This document shows, piece by piece, positions 28,598 through 37,345 of a stretch of 64,000 nt of DNA (positions are counted from its first letter, which is position 1; each line of letters starts with the position of its first letter). The notes under the pieces are model-generated. The model ran no database searches. It saw only the letters and a list, made by a program, of their open reading frames with translations, and was not told the origin of the DNA. Source of the stretch: Candidatus Tectimicrobiota bacterium (lineage in GTDB: Bacteria > JACPUC01); assembly GCA_016192455.1 (NCBI GenBank), contig JACPUC010000001.1, forward strand, positions 124,001 through 188,000, read 5' to 3'. Position numbers and translations under genes: made by a program.

Positions 28598-29572
28598 TTA
28601 CTCTTGGCGCTCGATGACGTAGTTCGCCACGGCCATGAGCGGCTCGGAGTCGCCGTTCGCGTTGTACGGCTTGAGGGCCTCGCAGGCGGCGTCGGCATAG
28701 GCGCGGGCGCGTCCCAGGACCTCCTCGATGATATGGTAGCGCTCCATGTACTCGATGACGGTGGCCAAGTCACGCTTGTCAACCCGCTCCGCCTCCATCA
28801 GCCCGTTCAGGAAGGCTCGTTCCTGCGGGGAGGCCTGGGCATGGAGGAGGATGAGCGGCAGGGTCACGTTCGCCTCTTCCAGGTCTTTGCCGATGGATTT
28901 CCCCAGCCGGTCCTCATGCGCCACGTAATCGAGAGCGTCGTCGACGAGCTGGAAGGCGAGACCGATGTTGCGGCCGTAAGCTCGCAACGCCGCCGCGGCC
29001 CCCGCGTCGAGCTGGCCGAGGTAGGCGCCGATCTCGCAGCACGACTCGAACAGGGCGGCCGTCTTGCGGTAGACGACGTCGAGGTACTCCTCCTCGGCGA
29101 TCTGGAGGTTGCCGTGATTGACCAGCTCGAGCACCTCTCCTTCCGCCATGTGGCAGGAGGCCTGCGACAGGGAGGTGAGAACTTCGGGCACGTTCTCCTT
29201 CGCAAGCAGGGCGAACGACTTGGCAAAGAGGAAATCGCCCACCAACACGCTTGCCTCGTTGCCCCAGTTCGAGTTGGCGGAGGGGCCGCCGCGCCGCAGC
29301 TCAGCTTCATCGACCACGTCGTCGTGCAGGAGACTGGCAAGGTGGATGAACTCGACCACGCAGGAGTAAGTGATCGCGCGCGCCCCCGCGTACCCCGCGA
29401 ACCGCGAGCTCAGCAACACCATGATCGGGCGCAGGCGCTTCCCACCGTTATTGGAGAGGTAGTTCCCAATCGTGGGGATGAGGGCCACGTCGGACTCGAA
29501 GTTTGCCCGGATGGCTTCGCTCACTCGCTCCAGATCGTCCCGTACAAGCTCGAGCACATCGTTGAACTGCAT
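28598..29572 (-). CDS. Trans-polyprenyl diphosphate synthase (octaprenyl type)
   Basis: A 324-residue long-chain prenyltransferase condensing IPP units onto an allylic diphosphate. GGKRLRP and the first Asp-rich motif (HDDVVDEAELRRG, Asp84, 85, 88) and the second (LVDDALDYVAHEDRLGKSIGKD) are intact. Small residues before the first motif (EFIHLASLLHDD) fit a quinone-chain, octaprenyl-like product. The ATG at 29572 matches the family length; a TTG 66 bases upstream is less likely. It lies downstream of the Ppx gene on the same strand and may supply polyprenyl chains for quinones or lipid carriers. Confidence 0.92.
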   Translation of the reverse strand: MQFNDVLELVRDDLERVSEAIRANFESDVALIPTIGNYLSNNGGKRLRPIMVLLSSRFAGYAGARAITYSCVVEFIHLASLLHDDVVDEAELRRGGPSANSNWGNEASVLVGDFLFAKSFALLAKENVPEVLTSLSQASCHMAEGEVLELVNHGNLQIAEEEYLDVVYRKTAALFESCCEIGAYLGQLDAGAAAALRAYGRNIGLAFQLVDDALDYVAHEDRLGKSIGKDLEEANVTLPLILLHAQASPQERAFLNGLMEAERVDKRDLATVIEYMERYHIIEEVLGRARAYADAACEALKPYNANGDSEPLMAVANYVIERQE

Positions 29573-29847
29573 GAAGGCTCCGCTCTCACCGTCCCGGGAT
29601 ACGCCATGCGGGGAGTGGCTGTGAGGGTATTCGCTCAATTGTCAGAGATATGAGGGAAATAGCCCGCAAAGTCAAGGAGCTTCTCTGCTCGTCCGATACG
29701 CCGCGCCGGCGCCGGGGGCTTCGCCGTCCATGGCGAGGCGGCGAGCCGGAAGCCGCGTTTCCGCCTCGCCCCGACAACCCATGCCGCCCGGGGCTGCGGC
29801 CGCCTCCGCTGCCTGGCTCGGCCGCGGCGCCGCGTGCCGCCCTCGGC

Positions 29848-30834
29848 TCAGCCCGAGCCCGCGGTCATCTCCGCAACCATGGCGCAGATCAAGCCCTCGC
29901 GCAGGCCGTAGTCGCTCACCAGCAACTCGGGGAACTCGAATCGTTCCATGATGCGCGCCACGATGGCGGCGCCGCTCACGATGATGTCCTCGCGCCCGGC
30001 CTCCAAGGCCGCGATGGCCTGCCGTTCGGGAAGGCTGAGGCTCTTCAACCAGACGAGGATCTCCTGCACGCGCGCCAGCGTCAGGCGCGTCGCGTTGATG
30101 GTCGCCGCGTCGTAGGCGACGAGCCCCAGGTGCAGCGCCGCCAGGGTGGTGATGGTGCCCGCCGTGCCGATGAGCCGCGCCGCCCGACGGGGCGCTAGCG
30201 CTCGCGCCACAGCGTCGAGCTGCGCGTCGATGGCGGCCAGCAGGCCTGCGTACTCGCGGGCGTCGGTGGGGGCGGTGGTGAGGTGGGTCTCGGTCAGCCC
30301 CACCACGCCGAGCAGGCATGAGGTGGAGGCGACAAGGCGGTCCCCCTCCGTCAGGGTGAACTCCGTGCTGCCGCCGCCGATATCCACGATGAGGCTGAGA
30401 CCGGCGCGGAAGTCGACGGCGCGAGCCACTCCCGCCAGGGTCAGTCGCGCCTCCTCCGCGGCATCAATCACCCGCGGCGCAATTCCGGCCAAACGGCGAT
30501 CGCGGCGCGCCGCCTCCACGAAGTCGGCCTGGTTCACGGCCTCGCGCACCGCGCTCGTCGCCACGACGCGGATAACCCCCGCCTGCGCCCGACGAGCCCG
30601 CTCCGCGAACTCCCCGGCAGCGGCGATGGTACGTTGGATCGCCGCGGCTTGCAAGGTTCGCCCCGGCGTGGCCCCTTCGCCCAGGCGGGTGATGCGTCGC
30701 GCCTCATCCACGATCCGCCAGCTTCCGTCCGGCTGCGGCGCCACCGCCAGGAGGCGCACGGTGTTGGTGCCGATGTCGATGCCGGCAAGCACCCGTCCCG
30801 ATGCCGGCGCGCCAGCTCTCCTTGCCGCTGCCAT
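29848..30834 (-). CDS. Ppx/GppA family exopolyphosphatase / pppGpp phosphohydrolase
   Basis: A 328-residue actin-fold phosphatase. Residues 12-30 (RVLAGIDIGTNTVRLLAV) form the first phosphate loop, and VDIGGGSTEFTL is the second; DAAEEARLTLAGVA and GTAGTITTLAALHLGL complete the family set. The length is that of the short two-domain Ppx2/GppA form, lacking the C-terminal HD-like extension. It cleaves polyphosphate or pppGpp; which cannot be distinguished. The start at 30834 (MAAARRAGAPASGRV) is chosen by family length. It is 98 bp downstream of a methyltransferase gene, same strand. Confidence 0.9.
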   Translation of the reverse strand: MAAARRAGAPASGRVLAGIDIGTNTVRLLAVAPQPDGSWRIVDEARRITRLGEGATPGRTLQAAAIQRTIAAAGEFAERARRAQAGVIRVVATSAVREAVNQADFVEAARRDRRLAGIAPRVIDAAEEARLTLAGVARAVDFRAGLSLIVDIGGGSTEFTLTEGDRLVASTSCLLGVVGLTETHLTTAPTDAREYAGLLAAIDAQLDAVARALAPRRAARLIGTAGTITTLAALHLGLVAYDAATINATRLTLARVQEILVWLKSLSLPERQAIAALEAGREDIIVSGAAIVARIMERFEFPELLVSDYGLREGLICAMVAEMTAGSG

Positions 30835-30932
30835 GCTCCGCCGCACCCCCTGCGCGTCAGCCGAGGAACCATGCTGGAGACGCCGCGAAGGGCGCTCTCC
30901 TGGACGACCTCCCGTCTCCGACGCGGCGGTTC

Positions 30933-31787
30933 TCAGGAGCCGCTCGGATCGCGCCCAGACGGCCTTTTCCGCCCCAGCAGCCGCAGCTTGCCCCAACGCA
31001 CCGAGCGGTGCTCCACCTCGATGCAGCGCTCGAACAACGGCGCCAGCGCGTCGGCAGCGGCAAGCCACTGGTCGTAGGTGGGCTGCTCGTAGTGAATCAT
31101 CGTCGCCAGGGCCGCCAGCTTCGGCCACAGGCGCCGCGCCAGCCGCCGCCGGCAGAGCCAATGGACGAGGGCCAGGAAGGGCGTGCGCCACGGCTCGATG
31201 GCCAGCAGCCAGCCGTCCCGCCGCAGCACCCGGCGCACCTCCGCGAGCGTCGCCGCCACGTCAACCGGGAGACCGGGAAGGTGGTGCAAGCCTCCCAGCA
31301 CGATGACCACATCCACCGATTCAGCCGCGAAGGGGAGCGTGCGGCAGTCACACCGCACGAGCCGCGCCGGGCCGCGGTACCTGCGCAGCAGGGTGGCGGA
31401 GAGGTCGGCGCCGGTGAGATTGGTGAAGCCGAGCTCACGCAGGGCGTGCAGGCCGTTGCCGCGCCCGCAGAAGAGCTCGACGATGGCGGCGTCGCGGCGC
31501 CACCGGCCGACCCCCAGGTTGCGCAGGCGGCGCTTGTAGCGGCGAATCTCCGCCCGCGGCGACTCCAGACTCGTGTAGGCCGCCTCCCAGAGCTCGTCCT
31601 TGCGCCCGCCGTGAGGCTCCGGCGCACGCCCGCCCTCTCCGGAACGGCGGTTGCCGTCACTGCCCGCGATCATCCCACGAGCCTCGCTGCCTCGGGCGCC
31701 GAACGCCGGGGCGGGAGAAACGCCTTCATTGCCGCGCGCGCTCTCTTTGCCGTATCCGGGCTCGGCGCTCCATCTGCGCTGCGTCAT
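30933..31787 (-). CDS. Class I SAM-dependent methyltransferase
   Basis: A 284-residue Rossmann-fold methyltransferase. SAM-binding motif I is VELFCGRGNGLHAL, with the acidic residue of motif II in LTGADLSATLL, motif III at LPFAAESVDVVIVLGGLHHLPG, and a following LRRDGWLLAIEPW strand. The start at 31787 overlaps the stop of the upstream methyltransferase gene (ATGA), indicating translational coupling. The N-terminal 60 residues are low complexity. Substrate unknown; the setting (lipid-linked sugar enzymes) suggests a sugar or polyprenol-linked substrate. Confidence 0.85.
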   Translation of the reverse strand: MTQRRWSAEPGYGKESARGNEGVSPAPAFGARGSEARGMIAGSDGNRRSGEGGRAPEPHGGRKDELWEAAYTSLESPRAEIRRYKRRLRNLGVGRWRRDAAIVELFCGRGNGLHALRELGFTNLTGADLSATLLRRYRGPARLVRCDCRTLPFAAESVDVVIVLGGLHHLPGLPVDVAATLAEVRRVLRRDGWLLAIEPWRTPFLALVHWLCRRRLARRLWPKLAALATMIHYEQPTYDQWLAAADALAPLFERCIEVEHRSVRWGKLRLLGRKRPSGRDPSGS

Positions 31788-32446
31788 GCTCCCGACGACC
31801 TCCCGAATCCGCGGGATGCGCAGGCGGCGGAGGCTGCCGCGGTGGACGGCGCCTCGAGGCGGGCCAGGAAATGCAGGGACCGATCGAACACCCACGCCGC
31901 CGGCCACGGGTAGAGGCCGACGTCGGAGACCCAGGCGGCGACGCCGAGGTCGAGCTGGGCGAACGCTGCCTGCCACTGCCGGCGCGTCCAGTAGGTGTAG
32001 GGGAGGTCAACGCCATGGCGCGCATTGCCGAGGCGATCCATGAACCGCAGGGTGGGTGCGGCGAGCCAGCCGGCGCAAGTATGATCCTTCAGGACGATGG
32101 CCCGGCGCGCCACACGCCGCGCCTCGCGGAGCAAGGCCAGGGGCTGGCGCGCATGGTGCAGGACGTCGACGCACATGACGACATCGAAGCTCGCCGCGGC
32201 GTAGGGGAGCGTGCGGCCGTCGAAGCGCTGCACGGCGATGTGGGTGGGCTGGCGCGGCCGCACCTCGACCCCCTGGATGCGCAGGGCAGGCCGCCGGCGC
32301 ATCAGGAGCGCCGCCAGGAGGCCATCGCCGCAGCCGACGTCCAGCACCGTGCCGCGGCTGGGGAGGAGGTCCATGAGGCGACGACAGAGGACCTGCCGCC
32401 GTCGCCGCGTCACGTAGCCTTCGTGGATGCGCTCGCTGAGTTTCAT
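31784..32446 (-). CDS. Class I SAM-dependent methyltransferase
   Basis: A 220-residue methyltransferase: TVLDVGCGDGLLAALLMRR is motif I, RTLPYAAASFDVVMCVDVLHHAR covers motifs II-III, then EARRVARRAIVLKDH. HTCAGWLAAPTLRFMDRLGNARHGVDLPYTYWTRRQW is a tail common to methyltransferases next to GT2 genes. Its ATG overlaps the stop of the GT2 gene (ATGA) and its own stop overlaps the next methyltransferase start, so three genes are translationally coupled. The target is probably the product of the glycosyltransferases upstream, by inference. Confidence 0.87.
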   Translation of the reverse strand: MKLSERIHEGYVTRRRRQVLCRRLMDLLPSRGTVLDVGCGDGLLAALLMRRRPALRIQGVEVRPRQPTHIAVQRFDGRTLPYAAASFDVVMCVDVLHHARQPLALLREARRVARRAIVLKDHTCAGWLAAPTLRFMDRLGNARHGVDLPYTYWTRRQWQAAFAQLDLGVAAWVSDVGLYPWPAAWVFDRSLHFLARLEAPSTAAASAACASRGFGRSSGA

Positions 32447-33642
32447 GTGCGGCGCATCCCAAGGATACTCACGAAGAAGCTGCCGAGCACGGTCTGCACG
32501 CCCAGAGCGGTCAGGGTGACGCCGGGGATGACCCAGCGCATCGTGGCGCCGTAGTCGAGCTCGCCGAAGCCGCGCAGCCGCCACGCATTCGCCGCCACCA
32601 GGATGAGGAGGAGGCCGCAGAGCGCGGCGGCCGCCCCCACGATCAGGCCGGTCTCGAGGCGGACGATCTCGAAGAAGCGGGTCAGCCGGTGGTCTTCGGG
32701 CAACAGTCCCTCGCTGATGGCGAACGTCTTGGCGAAGATGGCGAAAAGCACCGATTGGTAGCCGACGAGCACGGCGAGGCTGGCGACGAGCAGGGTGTGG
32801 GCATCGAAGGTGACGCCCAGGAGCGTGATGCCGGGCATCGCCAGCCCGTAGCCGATCATCCCCAGGACCACCAGGAGGAAGCCGGGGATCAGGAACAGCC
32901 AGCGCGGGCTGCAGAGGAGGAAGAAGCGCACCGTGCGCCAGCCGTCGCGGAAGGTCTTGAGGTGCGGAGCGTGCCGGGTGCGCCCATCCGGGTGCAGGCA
33001 GATCGGCACCTCGGCGATCTTCGCGCCATAGAGGCTCGCTTTCAGGATCATCTCGGTGGCGAACTCCATGCCGGTGCAGCGTTGGTCGAGGCGCTCGAAC
33101 AGGTCCTTCGTGAAGCCCCGCAGGCCACAGTAAACATCGTGGATGGGGGCGCGAAACATGGCGCGCGCGAGCATCGACAGGAGGGGGTTCCCCACCCAGC
33201 GATGCAGCCAGGGCATGGCGCCGGGCAGGATGGCGCCCCCGCCGGCCGGCAGACGGCACCCCTGCACCAGATCATAGCCTTCGCGCAGCTTTCCAACCAG
33301 CTTGGGGATGTCGAGGAAATCGTAGCTGTCGTCGGCATCACCCATGATGACGAACCGGCCGCGCGCCGCGGCGATGCCGCCCATCAGCGCGCTCCCGTAC
33401 CCCCGCGCGGCGACGGTGACGAGGCGAGCGCCGGCGGCGATTGTGATAGCCTGGGAGCCGTCAGTGCTGCCGTTGTCGGCCACGATGACCTCGCCGCGAA
33501 TGGCATGCTCGGTGAAGGCGCGGCGGGCTTTCTCAATACAGCTTCGCAGCGTCTCCGCTTCATTGAGGCAGGGCATGACGACGGAGACCTCCACAGCGTC
33601 CGTGTCGTCCCTCGCCTGAGGTTCCGGCTGCTGCGCATCCAT
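32443..33642 (-). CDS. GT2 glycosyltransferase, dolichol-phosphate-mannose-synthase-like, with C-terminal membrane helices
   Basis: A 399-residue family 2 glycosyltransferase. N-terminal catalytic domain: VSVVMPCLNEAETLRSCIEK, VIVADNGSTDGSQ, GRFVIMGDADDSYDFLDIPK (metal-binding DxD region) and VQGCRLPAGGG. From residue 240 onward there are four hydrophobic segments, as in the long DPM-like enzymes that load a sugar onto polyprenyl phosphate at the inner membrane. It is followed by two overlapping methyltransferase genes and preceded by an ArnT-like transferase that could use the lipid-linked sugar. This is a coherent pathway idea rather than proof. Confidence 0.9.
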   Translation of the reverse strand: MDAQQPEPQARDDTDAVEVSVVMPCLNEAETLRSCIEKARRAFTEHAIRGEVIVADNGSTDGSQAITIAAGARLVTVAARGYGSALMGGIAAARGRFVIMGDADDSYDFLDIPKLVGKLREGYDLVQGCRLPAGGGAILPGAMPWLHRWVGNPLLSMLARAMFRAPIHDVYCGLRGFTKDLFERLDQRCTGMEFATEMILKASLYGAKIAEVPICLHPDGRTRHAPHLKTFRDGWRTVRFFLLCSPRWLFLIPGFLLVVLGMIGYGLAMPGITLLGVTFDAHTLLVASLAVLVGYQSVLFAIFAKTFAISEGLLPEDHRLTRFFEIVRLETGLIVGAAAALCGLLLILVAANAWRLRGFGELDYGATMRWVIPGVTLTALGVQTVLGSFFVSILGMRRT

Positions 33643-33770
33643 GGGCGATGCCTCTCCTGCCCGCTCCGCTCTTCTCCGCGCCGCCGCATGGTCCACCCGA
33701 AGCGCCGCGCCAGGCTGCGAGCCCGCGCCGCAGCGTCGCCCCCCAGGCGTTCGCCATGCAGCGGACGGGC

Positions 33771-35456
33771 TCATTCTAGCAGAAAGATCAGGATGGCGCG
33801 CTGGGGGTGCTCTGGCGAGGGGCGCGGGAAGTGCCGCAGCAGCGGCAGCTTCGCCGCCGCGGCGGCCGCGAACTCCGTCTCGCGCATCGCCTGCTCGGCC
33901 GTGTCCACCACCAGGAGCCGGGCGCCCGCGGCCCGCGCCGCCTGCACCACCTCGCCATAGGAGGCGAGGGGCAGCCGCAGCGATGGCCGCCCCGCATAGA
34001 AGGCGATGCGAGGCATGTTCGTCATCACCGACCCCGGCGGCAGCGGCTGCGCCCGCAGCCAGCGGCCCGCCTCTTTCAGCACCACCTTCTCCTCCCGCCG
34101 CAAGTGGAGGGCAGCCGGCAGGGAACTCGCGATGACAAATCCCGCCATGATCGCCGCGGCCCAGGGCAGGGCGGCGCCGCGCCGCTGCAGCCAGGCGCGC
34201 CGCGCCAGCCAGTCGCGCGCCGCGATCCAGCCGCGTCCCGCCCAGGGAAGCGCCAGCATCGCCAGGGGCACCATGTAGCGGCGGTGGGTGAGGAGGAAGG
34301 AGAACGCCAGGAGATAGAAGGCGAGCAGGAGGAGCATGAACAGGCTGGCATTCCTTTCTCGCCACGGGACCGATAAGAGTGCGGCCTCCGCTGCCCCGCC
34401 CGGCGCCGCCGCGCCGGCCGTCCGCACCGCGTCGCCGCGCGAGGGGCTGGCGCGCCACTGCGCCAGAACGCCGAGGGCGGCCAGGAGGACGAACGGCGCG
34501 TACAGGGCCTCGAGGAAGTAGCGCAGGAGGACGACGATGTCACTGGCGGCCTTCTTGAGGAATAACGGCAGGTTCCGCAGCACGAACCGCGCCGTGTTGA
34601 AGCCGCGGATTTCTTCCCGCTGCATCAGCGTCGCCGCGCGCTCATGCAGGAGGGCGCCGCTGGAGCCGCGCTGTTTCATGAGGCCCACGGCCACCGTGGC
34701 GCCGAGCTTCTGGCTGAGAGTCCAGCCGCCGCTGAGGGAGCGCAGGTAGAGGAGGTACGGCCCGGCCACGACGAGGAAGCTGATGAGAACGCACGAGGCG
34801 GCGGCAAGCCGCCGAGGCATCGCCGCGCGCCGCCGGCCGCCCCAGGGCAGGAGCGCGCCCAGCACCCCCATGACGACGAGGCCCAGCCCTTCCGGCCTCA
34901 CTAGGTAGGCCGCCGCCGCCACGCCTCCGAGCAGCAGCGCCGCCGGTCGCCGCGCCTCGAGCACGGCGGCAAGCGCCGCGACGCACCCCGTGAGCAGCAA
35001 GGTGATGTAGGTGGCCTCGGACAGCACCTCACCCCCGTAACGCACGGCTGCTGGGTGCACGGCATACGCCAGGCAGGCGGCCAGGGCCGCGGCCGACCCG
35101 GCGAGCCTCCTGGTGAGGAGGTAGAGCGGCAGAAGGCCGAGCGTCCCCAGCAGGAGCGAAACGACTTTCCCGGCGGCTTCCGGGCTGGGGGCGACGAAGG
35201 AGGCCAGGGCAATGAAGATGGGATAGCCAGGGGGGAAGAACGAGGCAAGCCCCTCGCTGAACCGGCCGGCGGCGAGGTGCGCTCCGTTCGTGGCGTAGAC
35301 GGTGCCGTCCTTGCTGATCACCTCGACGAGGAGGCCGGCAAGGGCGCGCAGCGCGAACGCCAGGCCGAGGAGGCCCACGAGGGTCCAGGCTCGGCGTGCA
35401 ACCGCGGCAGAGAGGACGCGAGGGACCACCAGTGCCACTCCGCGGGGGCCCCGCAT
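33771..35456 (-). CDS. ArnT/PMT-like integral membrane glycosyltransferase (GT39/GT83 fold)
   Basis: A 561-residue polytopic protein with about ten hydrophobic segments. The first periplasmic loop carries an acidic residue after the first helix (VISKDGTVYATNGAHLAAGRFSEGL) and FFPPGYPIFIAL, the lipid-sugar-using GT-C pattern of ArnT/PMT enzymes. A soluble C-terminal domain (from about 450: RWLRAQPLPPGSVMTNMPRIAFYAGRP) is typical. The start at 35456 has GAGGA upstream. It would transfer a sugar from a polyprenyl carrier, perhaps charged by the adjacent GT2, to a lipid or protein outside the inner membrane. Confidence 0.85.
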   Translation of the reverse strand: MRGPRGVALVVPRVLSAAVARRAWTLVGLLGLAFALRALAGLLVEVISKDGTVYATNGAHLAAGRFSEGLASFFPPGYPIFIALASFVAPSPEAAGKVVSLLLGTLGLLPLYLLTRRLAGSAAALAACLAYAVHPAAVRYGGEVLSEATYITLLLTGCVAALAAVLEARRPAALLLGGVAAAAYLVRPEGLGLVVMGVLGALLPWGGRRRAAMPRRLAAASCVLISFLVVAGPYLLYLRSLSGGWTLSQKLGATVAVGLMKQRGSSGALLHERAATLMQREEIRGFNTARFVLRNLPLFLKKAASDIVVLLRYFLEALYAPFVLLAALGVLAQWRASPSRGDAVRTAGAAAPGGAAEAALLSVPWRERNASLFMLLLLAFYLLAFSFLLTHRRYMVPLAMLALPWAGRGWIAARDWLARRAWLQRRGAALPWAAAIMAGFVIASSLPAALHLRREEKVVLKEAGRWLRAQPLPPGSVMTNMPRIAFYAGRPSLRLPLASYGEVVQAARAAGARLLVVDTAEQAMRETEFAAAAAAKLPLLRHFPRPSPEHPQRAILIFLLE

Positions 35457-35628
35457 GAGTTCCTCATGCGGGGGCGAGGGCCTTGCGTGCCGGTGTGCCG
35501 GTGTGCCGCAGCCAGCGCCGCCCAGATCTCCTGACAGCGGGGAAGAGCCGATCGTGGGCGGCGACGGCAGGGAACGCCTCGGAGGAGGCACATCCGCCGC
35601 GTTCGCCGCAACCCTTGGCCGGCGCGCC

Positions 35629-36237
35629 TTACAGTCGGCCGAGCACCCAGTAGTACAGCAACCCGGCATACTCGTGCAGAACGGCCTCCACCCAGTTGAA
35701 CGAGTAGGCCCTGCGGGTGCGGAACCAGCTCTGCCGCGCCGGCCGGACAATGAGGTCGATCCCCGTGCCGCGGAGCTGTTTCAGGAAGGTGAGATTGGCC
35801 CGCCGCGTGTGGTAGGGGCTGCTGACCAAGATGAGGCGTTTCCACGGCTGCTCTCTGCTGAGGCGCGCCACCGCCCGCGCCTCAGCGTAGGTCGTGCCGG
35901 TGAACTCGAGGAGGATGATGGCCTCCGCCGGCACCCCAAGCCCTTGCAGGAAAACCTTCGAGAAGTTGGCTTCCGTGAACGGCCGGCCATTCAGCGTGAA
36001 GTCGTGGAGCCGGGCGCCGGAGACGACGAGGCGCGGGGCATAGCCATCGCGGTAGAGCTCGTACCCATGCAGGGCGCGCTCGTAGTTGCCCCCCAGAACC
36101 ACGATCGCATCGGCGGGCTGGAGGGGTTCGGAGACCACCAACCACGCCGCCAGATAGGGACTCAGCAGGTAGAGGAGCAGCAGGATGCCGATCCCCGCCG
36201 ACAGGACGACCCGCCACCGTTTCCATTGCTTCGGCAT
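35629..36237 (-). CDS. YdcF/ElyC/SanA family membrane protein (DUF218), copy 1
   Basis: A 202-residue DUF218 protein: one N-terminal membrane helix (residues 10-30), then a soluble domain starting PADAIVVLGGNYERALHGYELYRDGYAPRLVVSG, with EFTGTTYAEARAV and LILVSSPYHTRRA, the family substrate-pocket motifs. SanA/ElyC relatives affect envelope permeability and undecaprenyl-linked peptidoglycan or ECA synthesis in enterobacteria. GGAGGGGGAG precedes the ATG. A second YdcF gene lies directly upstream; both sit beside polyprenol-sugar enzymes. Confidence 0.88.
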   Translation of the reverse strand: MPKQWKRWRVVLSAGIGILLLLYLLSPYLAAWLVVSEPLQPADAIVVLGGNYERALHGYELYRDGYAPRLVVSGARLHDFTLNGRPFTEANFSKVFLQGLGVPAEAIILLEFTGTTYAEARAVARLSREQPWKRLILVSSPYHTRRANLTFLKQLRGTGIDLIVRPARQSWFRTRRAYSFNWVEAVLHEYAGLLYYWVLGRL

Positions 36238-36393
36238 GGTCGGCTCCCCCTCCTTCGAGCGGGCAGGACATGGCGTCACCGCGGCGGCGGTCTAGGCGCC
36301 AACGAGGACCCATCCAGGCCGTGGCAGGCGGCGCGGGGATTTCCGGCTCGGCATGGCCGCGAACCCATGCCGGGGCGGCCTCTGCCGCCGCGC

Positions 36394-37035
36394 TCAGACG
36401 CGGCCGCGCAGCCAGTAGTACCCGAGGCCGAGGTACTCGTGGGCCACCGTCCGCAGCCAGGGCGCATCATGCGGCTGGCTGTCGCTGAACCAACTCTGCG
36501 GGGCGGGGCGGGCGATGAGCTTGCGGTCGGAGGCGCTGAGCTGCTTTCGCACCGTCAGCACGGCGCGCCGCATGTGGTACGGACTGGAGACGAGGATGAG
36601 GCGCCGCCAGTTCCGGCGCCGCATCCAGGTGGCGGCGGCGCATGCCTCCTCATACGTGCTGCGGGCCTCCCGGAGGACGATCAGCGCGCTCTCGGGAACC
36701 CCAAGCTGGTGCAGGATGCGCGGCGCCGAGTGGCACGCCGGGTAGACCTGGCCGTTGAACTCGCAGCGTCCCACACCTTGATTCGCGACGAGGAGCCGCG
36801 GCGCATACCCCCAGCGGTAGAGCTCATACCCAGCGACGAGGCGTTCCACGTGGCCGGAGAGGACGAGAATGGCGTCGGCGCCCTGGAGGGGATCAGCCAC
36901 CACCAGCCAATCGGCGAGAAGCTGCGTCATCCCCGCCAACCCCGGCACGTTCGCAAGACAGCTCCGCCACAGCGCCAGGCGCAGGCGTCCCGGGTACAGC
37001 CGCGAGGTTCCTCCTCGACACTCCGCGTGGCACAT
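36394..37035 (-). CDS. YdcF/ElyC/SanA family protein (DUF218), copy 2
   Basis: A 213-residue paralogue of the downstream gene: GADAILVLSGHVERLVAGYELYRWGYAPRLLVA, REARSTYEEACAAA and RRLILVSSPYHMRRAVLTV align motif by motif, and both end in an HEYxGLxYYWxxGRx tail. The N-terminus is less hydrophobic than in copy 1 and may be a poor membrane anchor. GGAGGAG precedes the ATG at 37035. The shared C-terminal tail supports local duplication. Confidence 0.87.
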   Translation of the reverse strand: MCHAECRGGTSRLYPGRLRLALWRSCLANVPGLAGMTQLLADWLVVADPLQGADAILVLSGHVERLVAGYELYRWGYAPRLLVANQGVGRCEFNGQVYPACHSAPRILHQLGVPESALIVLREARSTYEEACAAATWMRRRNWRRLILVSSPYHMRRAVLTVRKQLSASDRKLIARPAPQSWFSDSQPHDAPWLRTVAHEYLGLGYYWLRGRV

Positions 37036-37345
37036 GCTCTCAGCTCCTCCTACCTCACGGCGACATCCCAGGCCGTTCACCTCTCCTCTCCGCCTACCTG
37101 GCGGCAGCCACGGCGAGGGCGCGAAACGCGGCAGACGCGCAGATGGTGCCCGGAGAAGGGTCCCCAGGTCAAGGCGCGCAGGGGCGGGGCACGATCCCGC
37201 GGCGTTCCCTGGCAGGCTCACGGCGCGCCGCGTCGCCGTCGGGGGCTGCCGCGGGGCTGTCTTGTGCATCCCCGGAGCTTATGGTGTAATACGAGATCGG
37301 CAGAGGTTCCGGCAAGCGGCGCCGCACCGCGGAGTCAGCCCCACC
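37036..37345. other. 310-bp divergent intergenic region
   Basis: It separates a minus-strand YdcF gene from the plus-strand acyl-CoA synthetase. A TAATAC hexamer at 37287-37292, about 55 bases before the synthetase ATG, could be a -10 element, but no matching -35 is clear. No gene or RNA is recognised. Confidence 0.35.
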
